Made by a program: the position numbers and the translations under genes | Shown: piece by piece, positions 26,027-35,015 of the stretch | Layout: every line of letters starts with the position of its first letter | How positions within the stretch are numbered: the stretch's first letter is position 1 | DNA from: an uncultured Campylobacter sp. | GTDB lineage: Bacteria; Campylobacterota; Campylobacteria; Campylobacterales; Campylobacteraceae | Assembly: GCF_938002845.1 (NCBI RefSeq) | Contig: NZ_CALKZP010000038.1 | Location: 1-63,192, forward strand | DNA length: 63,192 nt | Direction of reading: 5' to 3' | Notes under the pieces: generated by a model | What the model was told of the DNA's origin: nothing | The model's database searches: none | Seen by the model: the letters and a program-made list of their open reading frames with translations, nothing else

Positions 26027-26663
26027 GCCGCGTGGTAAAAAAGAAATGTGATTTTACAAAAATAATCTTAAAACGGCGTTAAAATCAATCATAAATTTCA
26101 CGCTTATCGCTAAGCGAGTGTCACGATAAACTCTATGGCGCTCAGCACGGCTTTTGTGCAAAATTTCGCGTCGCTTTGAAAGCGAGCAAACAACAAATCA
26201 AAGCAAGCGATTTAAAATTTTAAAATTTAACGGCGCGATCTAAAATACGTCGCAGTGCATAAGCTAATGACAAACGCGGCGCTAGGATTTACAGCGCATT
26301 ACGGCCTTGCGTAATCTTGCGCCAAATTTAAATTTAAAATCGTGCCGAAGTGAAAATGCCTCATCACATACGGAATGTGAGCGAACCGCGGAAGCTAGCA
26401 ATGCGCCGTATCGCATACGGCAAATGTCAAAAGATAGCCGTCGGAGCAAGTGCACATGCCGTATTGCGTACAAAAAACACAAGCAAAACTTACAGGCGAG
26501 CCGCATAATCGTATCGCGTAGCACGGGCGCCTCGCGCGATACGGCGCCGTTTAGCGTTCGCAAAGATGGCGGATAAAAAGATAAATTTTGATGCAAATTT
26601 CATCTTTACGCGTAAATTCTCTTTTAAATCCGCCGCGATAAACTCGCCGTACTCGCGAACCGA
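26027..26663. other. Intergenic region with inverted repeats, no gene seen
   Basis: About 640 bases upstream of the tRNA with no supported gene. It contains several copies of CGTATCGC/GCGATACG words, including a 9-bp inverted repeat (26510-26518 with 26535-26543, 16-base loop) and GCCGTATCGCATACGGC near 26405-26422. Confidence 0.45.
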
Positions 26664-27608
26664 TCAAAAGCTTTCTACGCTAATAGGCGATCTCGACAAT
26701 ATCTCGGCGCCGTAATGATTTTCAGACGCTCCCTTGCAAATCTTATTTTCGGCATCGGGCCCTTTTTCGATAGTGATCGTTTTCTTTTTGGCATCTAAGC
26801 TGATTACGAAGCATTTGTAGATATTCGCGCCCATTAGATACGCCGAATTCACTCCGTTAGATATTAAAGGAACATTCGTCATAGCCGAAAGATCGGATGA
26901 GAATTTTCCATATCCCATATTATAGGTCCTTATATCAATCTCAGCAGTCATTAAATTTGTCGTCAACTTAGAAATCTCCGCATCCTCCCTAGTAGCCAAT
27001 AAGTTCACTCTTGGTAGCACAACCGCTGCTGCGAGCAAAACAAGCACCATGCTACATACCGTAGCTACTATCGTCACTACGGATAGCTTCTGAGGCATTA
27101 CGTCATATTCGCAGTTTTGTAGCGACTCTGCGGCTGCGCTTTGCTGCACTCCGCTTATCTCGTCCGCTTTAGCCGCAGCCACTCTACGTCTTAGCTCCTC
27201 AGCTAAATCGTGGCTGATGCAAACCTTATCTACGGGATTAAAGATAGTGCCTAGCGACTTGGCAAGCACGATAGCGCACGGAATTCCGATGATGGTAATG
27301 AACTGACCTATAACCGTAAAAATTCCGCCGATAAAAAGCCAAATACCAAAAACTATGATGTAAATGACCTTTACGATATTTGCGTAAGTCTGATACGTCA
27401 TATGCACCGCGTCGGTTATCGAGCCTTTATTTTTGCGCACCATATCGTGTGTAAAGGGCAAAAACAGGAATTTGCCGTATTCCATAAGACCTAGCCCCAC
27501 GGGAGCGGTCACGACTAAAATGGTAAGGATCAAGCCCGACAAATAGGTCAAGATAGCAAGGATCCAACCAGCCATAAAAAACCAAATAATGTTGCCTAAA
27601 ATACGCAT
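26664..27608 (-). CDS. YccF-domain membrane protein with pilin-like C-terminal region
   Basis: A 314-residue inner-membrane protein. Residues 1-60 and about 62-140 are two YccF-like modules with hydrophobic helices, the first ending in KFLFLPFTHDMV. A cytoplasmic linker follows, then a third hydrophobic helix (about 177-198, VVTIVATVCSMVLVLLAAAVV). A C-terminal domain follows (about 199-314) with the pattern EISKLTTNLMTAEIDIRTY and DLSAMTNV, and two Cys. That tail looks like the helix-plus-beta fold of Campylobacter type II secretion/pilin-like proteins. The combination is unusual. The gene stands alone, with ribosome site AGAGGT. Function unknown. Confidence 0.68.
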   Translation of the reverse strand: MRILGNIIWFFMAGWILAILTYLSGLILTILVVTAPVGLGLMEYGKFLFLPFTHDMVRKNKGSITDAVHMTYQTYANIVKVIYIIVFGIWLFIGGIFTVIGQFITIIGIPCAIVLAKSLGTIFNPVDKVCISHDLAEELRRRVAAAKADEISGVQQSAAAESLQNCEYDVMPQKLSVVTIVATVCSMVLVLLAAAVVLPRVNLLATREDAEISKLTTNLMTAEIDIRTYNMGYGKFSSDLSAMTNVPLISNGVNSAYLMGANIYKCFVISLDAKKKTITIEKGPDAENKICKGASENHYGAEILSRSPISVESF

Positions 27609-28685
27609 ATTTTACCTCTTTATAAATTATGTAAATCAAGCGAGCCGTCTACCTCAGACAGCTCACACAGCCTCTCTCACCTGTTTTGTAGAGTATTTTC
27701 GCAACTCGCGCGGAAGGATGCGCCGAAATACTATGGCGCAGCAAAGCGCTAAGAGATGCCAAGGTGCACACTGCGCGCGGCGCAACTGCACCTGCGGCTA
27801 CGGCGTACAAAACGAGTCTTATGCATGCAAACCACCGTACGCAAAACAACTGCGGAATGATAGGGGGGGGGGGGTAACGATTGGTAACAAGCGCTTTTGC
27901 GCGATAAAATTTTGCCACGCAAATGGCTATGGCAAGGGAGTTTGCGAAATTTAAAATTTATTTTGAAAAAGTTGGGAATTTTAAAATTTCGACGCAGAAA
28001 TTTAAAAAATTTTATAAATTTTCATGAAATTTACGAATTGAAATTTTAAAATTTTCATAGCGCGGTAAAGCGAAATTTTAAAATTCTGCCACGAATTTTG
28101 GCGCGGGCTTTAGCAAAAACTTTCGTCACTGATTTTAATACAAATTTGACGCGCAGACTTACTGTGAATTTATGTAAATCCAGCATAATGCTTTGCCTAG
28201 GATTTTTGTGTAAAGTCTTTGCGACAAATTTTAGCAAGAAACCTTGCGAGAGCTTTGATGCGAACCTTTTCGAAAACGCTCGTCATAAATTTTTAAACGA
28301 ATTTTATGCCTTCGAGCATATCTAGTCAATAAATTTTACGCAAATAGCATCCTTATCGCGGCAGTAACTAAGTTTTATCGAAATAAAAATTTAGCAAACG
28401 ATTTTTACGCCACCGCAAGCGTATTTGCTGAGATGAAATTTCAAAACAAAATTCCGTCGCCACGTAAGCAATGCCGCTATCGGGGTAAAATTTATAGACA
28501 AAATTTTTAGCGCCAAAACTGCTACTTGATATCTCACAAAATTTTAGTGTCACTCTATCATAGACAGATACTGAATTATTTTACAAAATTTTAATCTCAC
28601 GCCGTCTCAAGCCGAGCGTTATGCTACTTATGCAAATTCTAGCTTCGCGCTGCGCAGAGCCAAGCCGATCTGAGCCGATGCTAGC
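27609..28685. other. 1.1-kb gene-poor region with a G12 tract
   Basis: No supported gene. A homopolymer of 12 G lies at 27863-27874 and AAATTT-rich DNA follows at about 27945-28080. Short open frames crossing the G tract encode Cys- or Pro-rich peptides that do not resemble known proteins. Confidence 0.5.
27863..27874. repeat. G12 homopolymer tract
   Basis: Twelve consecutive G on the plus strand (C on the minus strand), 255 bases upstream of the yccF-like gene. Long G/C tracts are the standard slipped-strand phase-variation signal in Campylobacter; here no recognisable gene spans it. Confidence 0.9.
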
Positions 28686-29999
28686 CTAATCCTCCGCTTC
28701 GCCCTCCGCCGCGATCGCTTCGAGACTTAAAATTTCATCGACATCCTCCAGCTGCGCTACGCCGCTTCCGGCGATGCTTCTGATACTTGCGTGCATCGCG
28801 ATCGCGCCGTCTCGCGCACGCGCGATCTGTTTTTCGCGCTGTTTCCAGATGCGCTCCATCGCGTTGCGTTCCTTATTTAGGCTTTCTTGCATGCCGACGA
28901 ATGCCGATACGATCGTCTTTATCTGGTTGGCAAACTCGGGCGAGGTCAGATAGTCGTAGAGCATCGCCGTTTTGCTATCTTGATTTTGCCCCGATCTTTT
29001 GGCAAAAGCAAGCGCCACGACATGTTCGCGCAAGACGGCGCAAAGCCCCTTAAATTCCTCAAACGAACAGATCCAGATGCTAGCATCGCTCGGCGCTTGG
29101 TGCAGCCTAGGGCTGTGAGGCGGCATCTGCTCGGTTACGATAACGCCGATCTGCGCGCCCTCGCCTATCATATCGTCTTTGAGTTTGTCGATCCATTTGG
29201 GCTCGAAGCTTTTCGTGCGCTTGCTCTCGTATAAAATTTTACCGCAGCCCACAAACTCCCTCGTATGCACTATCTGCACGCAGTCTGCGCCGCGCGCGCC
29301 CTTTTTGACCTCGTCTATCTCGTCCAAAGGAAAATTGAGCCGCAGATACTCCTGCAGCGCGAGCTCCTGCACCTCGCCCTGAAGCTGCTGCGAGCCTACT
29401 TCCGAGCGGCGCTTGAGCTCGTTTATTTGGCCGATTAGGCTTTGGATCTGCTCATCTTTTTGGCGGAATTTCAGCTCGTTTTCCTGCGAAATTTGCTTCG
29501 AAAGCCGCTCGCGCTCCTGATTCACGCGGTTGGTTAGCTCGATCTCGGATTTAGCTTTATTCTCGGCTTCAAGCTCGCTAAATTTACGCTTTTGCGCCTC
29601 CATTTCGGCCTTTATTAAATTTAGCTCAGAAATTCTTTGCGATTTTTCTTGCAGCTCCTTTTGTAAAATTTCAAATTTCGCCGCGTTTTCGCTCTCGATC
29701 TGAGATTTCGCAAGCGTTAAAATTTTCTCCCGCTCGCTGTTTAGCGCAGAATCGGTCGCCGCTTTTACGCGCTGCTCGAAGGCGTTTTCCTTTGCTTGTA
29801 GCTGCGCCAGATGCTTCGCGTACTCCTCGCGCTTAGCGGCGATCTCGGCTTCAAATTTAAGCGTAGCTTCGTTTTGCTGCTGCTGCCATTTTCGCTTCTG
29901 CTGCAAAATTTCATCTTCAAATTTAGCCTTGATATCGCGCTGCAGCGCTTCGTCTATATCAATCTGAGAGCCGCAGTGCGGGCACTTTACGTTAGCCAT
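28686..29999 (-). CDS. DUF2130 domain protein with coiled coil
   Basis: A 437-residue cytoplasmic protein. It opens with a zinc-ribbon-like Cys pair (VKCPHCGSQ, residues 4-12). A long Glu/Lys/Gln-rich coiled coil runs to about residue 205. The DUF2130 domain follows (about 205-380), including LQEYLRLNFPLDEIDEV, ADCVQIV and LYESKRTK, resembling a PD-(D/E)XK nuclease-like fold. A short helical tail ends the protein. The biochemical role of DUF2130 proteins is not established; a DNA-related role is inferred from the fold. Its ATG lies 8 bases inside the putP stop region, so it is probably coupled to putP. Confidence 0.85.
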   Translation of the reverse strand: MANVKCPHCGSQIDIDEALQRDIKAKFEDEILQQKRKWQQQQNEATLKFEAEIAAKREEYAKHLAQLQAKENAFEQRVKAATDSALNSEREKILTLAKSQIESENAAKFEILQKELQEKSQRISELNLIKAEMEAQKRKFSELEAENKAKSEIELTNRVNQERERLSKQISQENELKFRQKDEQIQSLIGQINELKRRSEVGSQQLQGEVQELALQEYLRLNFPLDEIDEVKKGARGADCVQIVHTREFVGCGKILYESKRTKSFEPKWIDKLKDDMIGEGAQIGVIVTEQMPPHSPRLHQAPSDASIWICSFEEFKGLCAVLREHVVALAFAKRSGQNQDSKTAMLYDYLTSPEFANQIKTIVSAFVGMQESLNKERNAMERIWKQREKQIARARDGAIAMHASIRSIAGSGVAQLEDVDEILSLEAIAAEGEAED

Positions 30000-31500
30000 T
30001 TTTGCTTCCCAAACTCTGTTCTTTCATCTTTTCAAATTCCTGCGAAATTTGCGCGGCATTGGGCTCGTCCGCCATCTTATCGAGCACGGAGTTGTAGCGA
30101 TTTACGAGCAGTATCGCAAGCGCCGAAAAGCAAAAGCCCGGCAGCAGCTCGTAAACGAGGGCCGAAAGCCCCGATAAGATCCAGCAAATGACCGTGATGC
30201 CGCCTACTAGCATACCCACTAGAGCCGAGAGCGCGCTCATTTTTTTAGAATACAGGCTGAAAAGCAGCACCGCTCCAAAGCTCGCGCCAAATCCCGCCCA
30301 AGCGTTTCCGACGACGTTTAGCACCGTATCGTTTGAGCCGAACGCCAAGATCGCGGCGACCGCGGCGATGATCACGACGGCGATACGGCTGCTTAGCGTC
30401 TGCGTGCGCTCGCTCACCTCTTTTTTATAAAACGCGAAGATAAAATCCTTCGTAACCGCGCTTGCGCTTACCAGAAGCTGGCTTGAGATAGTACTCATAA
30501 TCGCCGCCAGCACCGCAGAGATTATGACGCCTAGGATGAATGGGTGAAAGAAAATTTTACCGAGCTCCAGGAAAATTTTTTCGGGATCGTCTATGCTAAG
30601 GCCCTTTTGTGAAAAATACACAAAGCCGATCAGACCGCTAAGCATCGCGCCCGCAAGACCTAACACCATCCACGAAATTCCGATGCGGCGCGCGCTATCA
30701 AGCTCGCGCGAGCTTCTAATCGCCATAAAGCGTACGATAATATGCGGCTGTCCGAAGTACCCGAGCCCCCAAGCAAGCAGACCCAAAACGCCTAAGAAGC
30801 TTTGATTGTAAAATAGATCGAGGTGGCTCGCGCCGTATAGCCGTACCTGCGCCAAAAAGGAGCTGTCCGCAGGGATCTGCAGCGCGCGGTAAGAAAACAG
30901 AGGGATCAAAATAAGCACCGCAAACATCAGCGCACCCTGAAATGCGTCGGTGATCGCGACGGCCTTAAATCCGCCGAAAAAGGTATAAAACACGACAATT
31001 AAGATCGTAGCGACCGCGCCGTAGGTAAAGCTTAGCCCGAAAAAGCTCTCAAATGTCTTGCCGCCTGCGATGATGCCGCTGCTAACATAGAGCGTAAAAA
31101 ATATGATGATCAAAAGTCCTGAGATGATGCGAAGCGTCTTGGTGCGGTCTTTAAAGCGGTTTTCTAAAAAATCCGGGATCGTGACGCTGTCGCTTGCTAC
31201 CTCGGTGTAAATTCTAAGCCTTTTAGCAAGAAATTTATAGTTACACCACGCGCCCACGCAAAGTCCTAGGGCTATCCAGATATTGCAAATCCCCGTCGCA
31301 AACATCGCGCCCGGCACTCCCAAAAGCATCCAGCCGCTCATATCGCTAGCGCCCGCGCTAAGTGCCGTTACGAATGGGCCCAGGCGGCGGTTATCGAGCA
31401 GATACTCGCTTAAGCTCGCATTTTTGTCATAATAATACCTACCTATAAAAATAAGTGCGCCGAAATATATCGCGATTGCGCAATAGGTCCAAAAGCTCAT
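29992..31500 (-). CDS. putP: Sodium/proline symporter
   Basis: A 502-residue member of the sodium:solute symporter family (SSS) with about 13 membrane helices. The PutP hallmark segments are present: LGPFVTALSAGASDMSGWMLLG near residues 42-63, the GAWCNYKFLAKRLR region, FFGGFKAVAITDAFQG and SSQLLVSASAVTKDF. It imports proline with Na+, as carbon/nitrogen source or osmolyte. putA is not in the window. The stop overlaps the start of the DUF2130 gene. Confidence 0.92.
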   Translation of the reverse strand: MSFWTYCAIAIYFGALIFIGRYYYDKNASLSEYLLDNRRLGPFVTALSAGASDMSGWMLLGVPGAMFATGICNIWIALGLCVGAWCNYKFLAKRLRIYTEVASDSVTIPDFLENRFKDRTKTLRIISGLLIIIFFTLYVSSGIIAGGKTFESFFGLSFTYGAVATILIVVFYTFFGGFKAVAITDAFQGALMFAVLILIPLFSYRALQIPADSSFLAQVRLYGASHLDLFYNQSFLGVLGLLAWGLGYFGQPHIIVRFMAIRSSRELDSARRIGISWMVLGLAGAMLSGLIGFVYFSQKGLSIDDPEKIFLELGKIFFHPFILGVIISAVLAAIMSTISSQLLVSASAVTKDFIFAFYKKEVSERTQTLSSRIAVVIIAAVAAILAFGSNDTVLNVVGNAWAGFGASFGAVLLFSLYSKKMSALSALVGMLVGGITVICWILSGLSALVYELLPGFCFSALAILLVNRYNSVLDKMADEPNAAQISQEFEKMKEQSLGSKNG

Positions 31501-31627
31501 CGTTGCCTCCTTTTAAAAAAGCTAATTTTACTCTATTTCAAATAAAATTTTACTTTCGGAATTTAGCCAGATTTTAACGAAATTTTAGTATTCTTGCCGT
31601 TTAAATTTTAAGAAAAAGGCGCCTTGG

Positions 31628-32332
31628 TTGAACGAGAAAATTTTAAAGGTCGTATTTGTTTTGACTGTAATCGCCGTGGGGCTTTATTTCACCTATCCCG
31701 AACTGAGCGAAGCGCAAAAAATTTCATACGCCAAAAGCTACGGCATTACTCTTATTTTGACCTCCGGCGGCATTATGATCGGTATCGCATTAGGATTTAT
31801 GCTGGCATTTTTAAAATTTCTAAACAATAAATTTTTAAGCTTCATTATCGACGAATACGTAGATATCATCCGCGGAACTCCAATCGTTATCCAGCTGATG
31901 GTGTTCGTGTTTATAATTTTTGCTACGTGGAGCAATAATATCGCAGCTGCGATCTTTGCGCTAGGGCTTAATAGCTCCGCCTACGTCGCAGAGATCGTGC
32001 GCAGCGGCATAAACAGCGTCGATCGCGGCCAGATGGAAGCTGCGCGCGCGATGGGGCTAGGCTACGGCACGGCGATGAAAGAGATCGTCTTTCCGCAGGC
32101 GATAAAAAACATTTTGCCCGCGCTTGCGAATGAGTTTATTAGCCTATTTAAAGAGACCTCGGTCGTGGGCCTCGTAGCAATTACTGATCTTACGTTTTTT
32201 TCAAAAAGCATGCAGGCTGCGCTTTATACCGTCCAGCCGATACTTTTTGCCGCAGTACTTTACTATGCAAGCGTGAAATTTTTCTCGTTTTTAGTAAAAA
32301 TGCTAGAAAGTAGGTTAAACCGCAATGATTGA
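31628..32332 (+). CDS. Amino-acid ABC transporter permease
   Basis: A 234-residue inner-membrane permease of the His/Glu/Gln/Arg/opine subfamily. The cytoplasmic EAA loop MEAARAMGLGYGTAMKEIVFPQ (about residues 135-156), which docks on the ATPase, is clear. Other family features are DEYVDIIRGTPIVIQ and NEFISLFKETSVVG. The start is TTG 31628, with AAAAAGG 8 bases upstream; an out-of-frame TTG lies 4 bases earlier. It overlaps the ATPase gene by 8 bases. A single permease gene implies a homodimeric channel. Confidence 0.92.
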   Translation: MNEKILKVVFVLTVIAVGLYFTYPELSEAQKISYAKSYGITLILTSGGIMIGIALGFMLAFLKFLNNKFLSFIIDEYVDIIRGTPIVIQLMVFVFIIFATWSNNIAAAIFALGLNSSAYVAEIVRSGINSVDRGQMEAARAMGLGYGTAMKEIVFPQAIKNILPALANEFISLFKETSVVGLVAITDLTFFSKSMQAALYTVQPILFAAVLYYASVKFFSFLVKMLESRLNRND

Positions 32333-33053
32333 AATATCAAATTTAACCAAATCCTACGGCAATTTATCGGTATTAAAAGGAATTTCAAAGACCATAAATA
32401 AAGGCGATATCGTAGCGATCATCGGTCCAAGTGGCGGCGGTAAATCGACCTTTTTGCGCTGCTTAAATTTGCTTGAAATTCCAAGCGGCGGCACTATTAA
32501 AATAGACGGCGAGGATATTACCGATAAGCGCACTGATATTAATAAAATTCGCCGCAAGGTAAGCATGGTGTTTCAGCATTTCAACCTCTTTGCAAATAAA
32601 AACGTGCTGGAAAATTTAACTCTAGCGCCCATAAAAGCGGGCATTTATACTAAAGAACAAGCCTTAGCAAAAGCAGAGGAGCTGCTGCAAAAGGTCGGTC
32701 TTAGCAATAAGGCCTATACTTATCCGCACAAGCTTAGCGGCGGACAAAAGCAACGCATCGCAATCGCTAGAAGTTTGGCGGTAAATCCGGACGTGATTTT
32801 ATTCGACGAGCCCACCTCGGCATTAGATCCAGAGATGATCGGCGAGGTCTTAAGCATAATGAAAGAGGTCGCCAAAGAGGGCATTACGATGCTTGTGGTA
32901 ACGCATGAGATGGGCTTTGCACGCAATGTCGCAAATAGGATTTTTTTTATGGAGGACGGCAAGATCGCTGTGGATGATACGCCTAAAAACGTATTTGAAA
33001 ATCCGCAAAATCCGAGATTGAAAGAATTTTTAAATAAAATTTTAAACCACTAA
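32325..33053 (+). CDS. Amino-acid ABC transporter ATP-binding protein
   Basis: A 242-residue ATPase of the GlnQ/HisP type that energises the adjacent permease. Walker A GPSGGGKST (about residues 34-42), Q-loop MVFQHFNLF, signature LSGGQKQRIAIARS, Walker B VILFDEPTSALDPEM and the H-loop VVTHEMGFA are all intact. It is separated by 11 bases from the binding-protein gene. The substrate follows the binding protein: a polar or acidic amino acid, or cystine. Confidence 0.95.
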   Translation: MIEISNLTKSYGNLSVLKGISKTINKGDIVAIIGPSGGGKSTFLRCLNLLEIPSGGTIKIDGEDITDKRTDINKIRRKVSMVFQHFNLFANKNVLENLTLAPIKAGIYTKEQALAKAEELLQKVGLSNKAYTYPHKLSGGQKQRIAIARSLAVNPDVILFDEPTSALDPEMIGEVLSIMKEVAKEGITMLVVTHEMGFARNVANRIFFMEDGKIAVDDTPKNVFENPQNPRLKEFLNKILNH

Positions 33054-33064
33054 AGGAGAGGGAA

Positions 33065-33805
33065 ATGAAAAAATTTATGAGATTTCTAGTTGCGGGCGCT
33101 TTGCTTTGCGGTTCGCTAGTCGCTAAAGACATCACCAAAGATACGCTCATCGTAGGTACAAACGCCGAGTATCCGCCGTTTGAGTTCGTGGATGAAAACT
33201 CGAAGGTTACCGGCTTTGATATGGATCTGGTAGCCGAGCTTGCCAAGCGCGCGGGCGTTAAATATGAAATTTTAAATATGAGCTTTGACGGGCTGATCCC
33301 TGCGATTAAAAGCGGCAAGATCGATATGATCGCCTCTGGAATGAGCGCGACGCCGGCTCGTAAAAAGGCTATCGATTTCACAGCTCCTTACTATAAAGTC
33401 GAGAATTTATATGTCAAGCGCAAGGACGATAACTCGTTAAATTCTAAGGCGGATCTACAGGGTAAGCGTCTTGCCGCTCAGCTAGGCACCATTCAAGAGC
33501 TTGCGATCAGAGATATCAAAGGTGCCGAAGTTAGCGCTACGGAGAATGTTTTTGTAGCCGTCATGTCGCTTAAAAACAAAAAGATCGACGCGCTTTGCGT
33601 GGATTCGTCCGTAGGCTACGAATATCTTAAGAAAAACGACGATCTAACCGCATTTTTTAAAGAATCCGACGGCAGCGAGGGCTTTTCTATCGCATTTGAT
33701 AAGGGCAAATATCCCGAGCTTCTGGCTAAATTTAACGCGGCGCTTGAGGAGATGAAAAAGGATGGAAGCTACGAAAAGCTTTTGGAAAAGTATAATTTAA
33801 AATAA
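33065..33805 (+). CDS. Amino-acid ABC transporter periplasmic binding protein
   Basis: A 246-residue periplasmic protein with a signal peptide (cleavage near residues 20-21, ending SLVAK; no lipobox). The SBP_bac_3 fold is evident from LIVGTNAEYPPFEFVDENSKVTGFDMDLV, DGLIPAIKSGKIDMIASGMSAT and RKKAIDFTAPYY. This set matches polar amino-acid or cystine binders. It completes a permease-ATPase-binding protein operon, with a strong AAAGGAGAGGGAA ribosome region. Confidence 0.93.
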   Translation: MKKFMRFLVAGALLCGSLVAKDITKDTLIVGTNAEYPPFEFVDENSKVTGFDMDLVAELAKRAGVKYEILNMSFDGLIPAIKSGKIDMIASGMSATPARKKAIDFTAPYYKVENLYVKRKDDNSLNSKADLQGKRLAAQLGTIQELAIRDIKGAEVSATENVFVAVMSLKNKKIDALCVDSSVGYEYLKKNDDLTAFFKESDGSEGFSIAFDKGKYPELLAKFNAALEEMKKDGSYEKLLEKYNLK

Positions 33806-33864
33806 TCCGCAAAATTTAGGCGCAAATTCCTCTCACAGAATTTGCGCCACCTAAGAGGAATCCT

Positions 33865-34404
33865 ATGAAAAAGATATTTCCAGCACTTGCGATTTTGCTC
33901 TGCACGCAGAGCTTTGCGGAGCAAAAAGACAGATACGGCATCGCCGCGTTTGCAGGTCTTGGCAATGACGGCAGAAGCTTCGTTTTTACCTTTAGAAAGG
34001 CTCAAAAAGATCGTTTCTTTCCCTGCGACCTAAAAAATTTAAACATAATCGCTGCGGGCGCTTCTAGGTGCATAACGGACGCTAAGGAGCTGAAAAAATT
34101 CGACAAAGAATATAAAAAAGCTCTCGAGTCTGTGATAAAACCCGGCAAGCGCTACTACGTAAATTTAATCGATCGCGGCAATGACGCCTATGTCTGCGAC
34201 GCAAGCGATCCTAAAAGCAATCTGCGATTGGACCTAGTAGCGGCGGGATTTGCCGTGCCGACAACCGACGATAGCGAACTTCTTTTAAAAGCCGCCGAGG
34301 AAGCCAAAGAGGCTAAACGCGGAATGTATAGCGCAAAATTTTGGGATGTTACCAACTGCATCCTAAACGGCGTGCCGATGCCTAAAAAAGACGAGGATAG
34401 ATGA
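33865..34404 (+). CDS. SNase-like (thermonuclease-related) secreted protein
   Basis: A 179-residue exported protein with a signal peptide (residues 1-18, ending QSFA) and four Cys likely to form disulfides. The C-terminal part resembles the final helices of staphylococcal-nuclease-like domains: DLVAAGFAV, then an Ala/Glu/Lys-rich helix and AKRGMYSAKFWD. The Arg-Asp-Glu catalytic set of SNases is not obvious, so nuclease activity is uncertain. The stop overlaps thiE (ATGA). Confidence 0.62.
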   Translation: MKKIFPALAILLCTQSFAEQKDRYGIAAFAGLGNDGRSFVFTFRKAQKDRFFPCDLKNLNIIAAGASRCITDAKELKKFDKEYKKALESVIKPGKRYYVNLIDRGNDAYVCDASDPKSNLRLDLVAAGFAVPTTDDSELLLKAAEEAKEAKRGMYSAKFWDVTNCILNGVPMPKKDEDR

Positions 34405-35015
34405 GCGAAATTTACGTGCTTAGCGACGATACCTTAACGCCGCCGCAAACTATCTTTTCGCAGATAGATGAAATTTTACGCTGCGGCGTAAAGCTCGTGC
34501 AGTATCGCAGCAAGCTCGCCGCGCGGAATGAAGCTTTAATCCGCTCTCTCATCGGTCTTTGCGAGGATTACGGCGCCAAACTCATCATAAACGACGATGC
34601 GGCGCTTGCCAAAAAGCTTGGCGCGCACGGCGTGCATATCGGAAAGGACGATGGCGAGACAGCGCAGGTGCGCGAGTTTTTAGGCGCGGATAAGATCGTC
34701 GGCGTTAGCTGCTACGCTGATCTTGCTCGCGCACAAAAGGCGGAGGCGCAGGGTGCTAGCTACGTAGCCTTCGGCTCGCTAAGGCGCGGCAAGACAAAGC
34801 CCGATGCGCCGCTTTGCCCCGATGAGCTCGTGCAAGAGGCGCGAAAATTTTTAAATCTCCCAATCGCCGTAATCGGCGGTATAAATTTAGAAAATTTAAA
34901 TGAAATTTTAGCCCTCAAGCCCGATTATATCGCGATGGTAGAGGCGATCTACAGGCCCGCTTCGATCACGCAGAATTTAGCAAATTTAAAGGAAAAAATG
35001 GATGAGTATATTTGA
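34401..35015 (+). CDS. thiE: Thiamine phosphate synthase
   Basis: Joins HMP-PP and thiazole phosphate to make thiamine monophosphate. The 204-residue TIM-barrel protein shows the ThiE set: VKLVQYRSKLA (pyrimidine binding), LIINDDAALAKKLGAHGVHIGKDD, IVGVSCY, YVAFGSLRRGKTKP and AVIGGINLEN. It overlaps the preceding gene by 4 bases and uppP by 14 bases, so the run from 33865 to 37624 is probably one transcript. Confidence 0.92.
   Translation: MSEIYVLSDDTLTPPQTIFSQIDEILRCGVKLVQYRSKLAARNEALIRSLIGLCEDYGAKLIINDDAALAKKLGAHGVHIGKDDGETAQVREFLGADKIVGVSCYADLARAQKAEAQGASYVAFGSLRRGKTKPDAPLCPDELVQEARKFLNLPIAVIGGINLENLNEILALKPDYIAMVEAIYRPASITQNLANLKEKMDEYI

Noticed and set aside
26282..26596. Overlapping open frames on both strands in the tRNA upstream region
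   Set aside because: They cover inverted CGTATCGC words; products are Arg/Cys-rich and unlike known proteins.
27589..27954. Cys-rich plus-strand frame and Pro-containing minus-strand frame across the G12 tract
   Set aside because: No ribosome site, no protein similarity recognised and no hydrophobic or domain pattern; kept only as a homopolymer tract.
28098..28325. Opposed short open frames (Lys/Phe-rich) near 28.1-28.5 kb
   Set aside because: Built from AAATTT words; no start signals or recognisable product.
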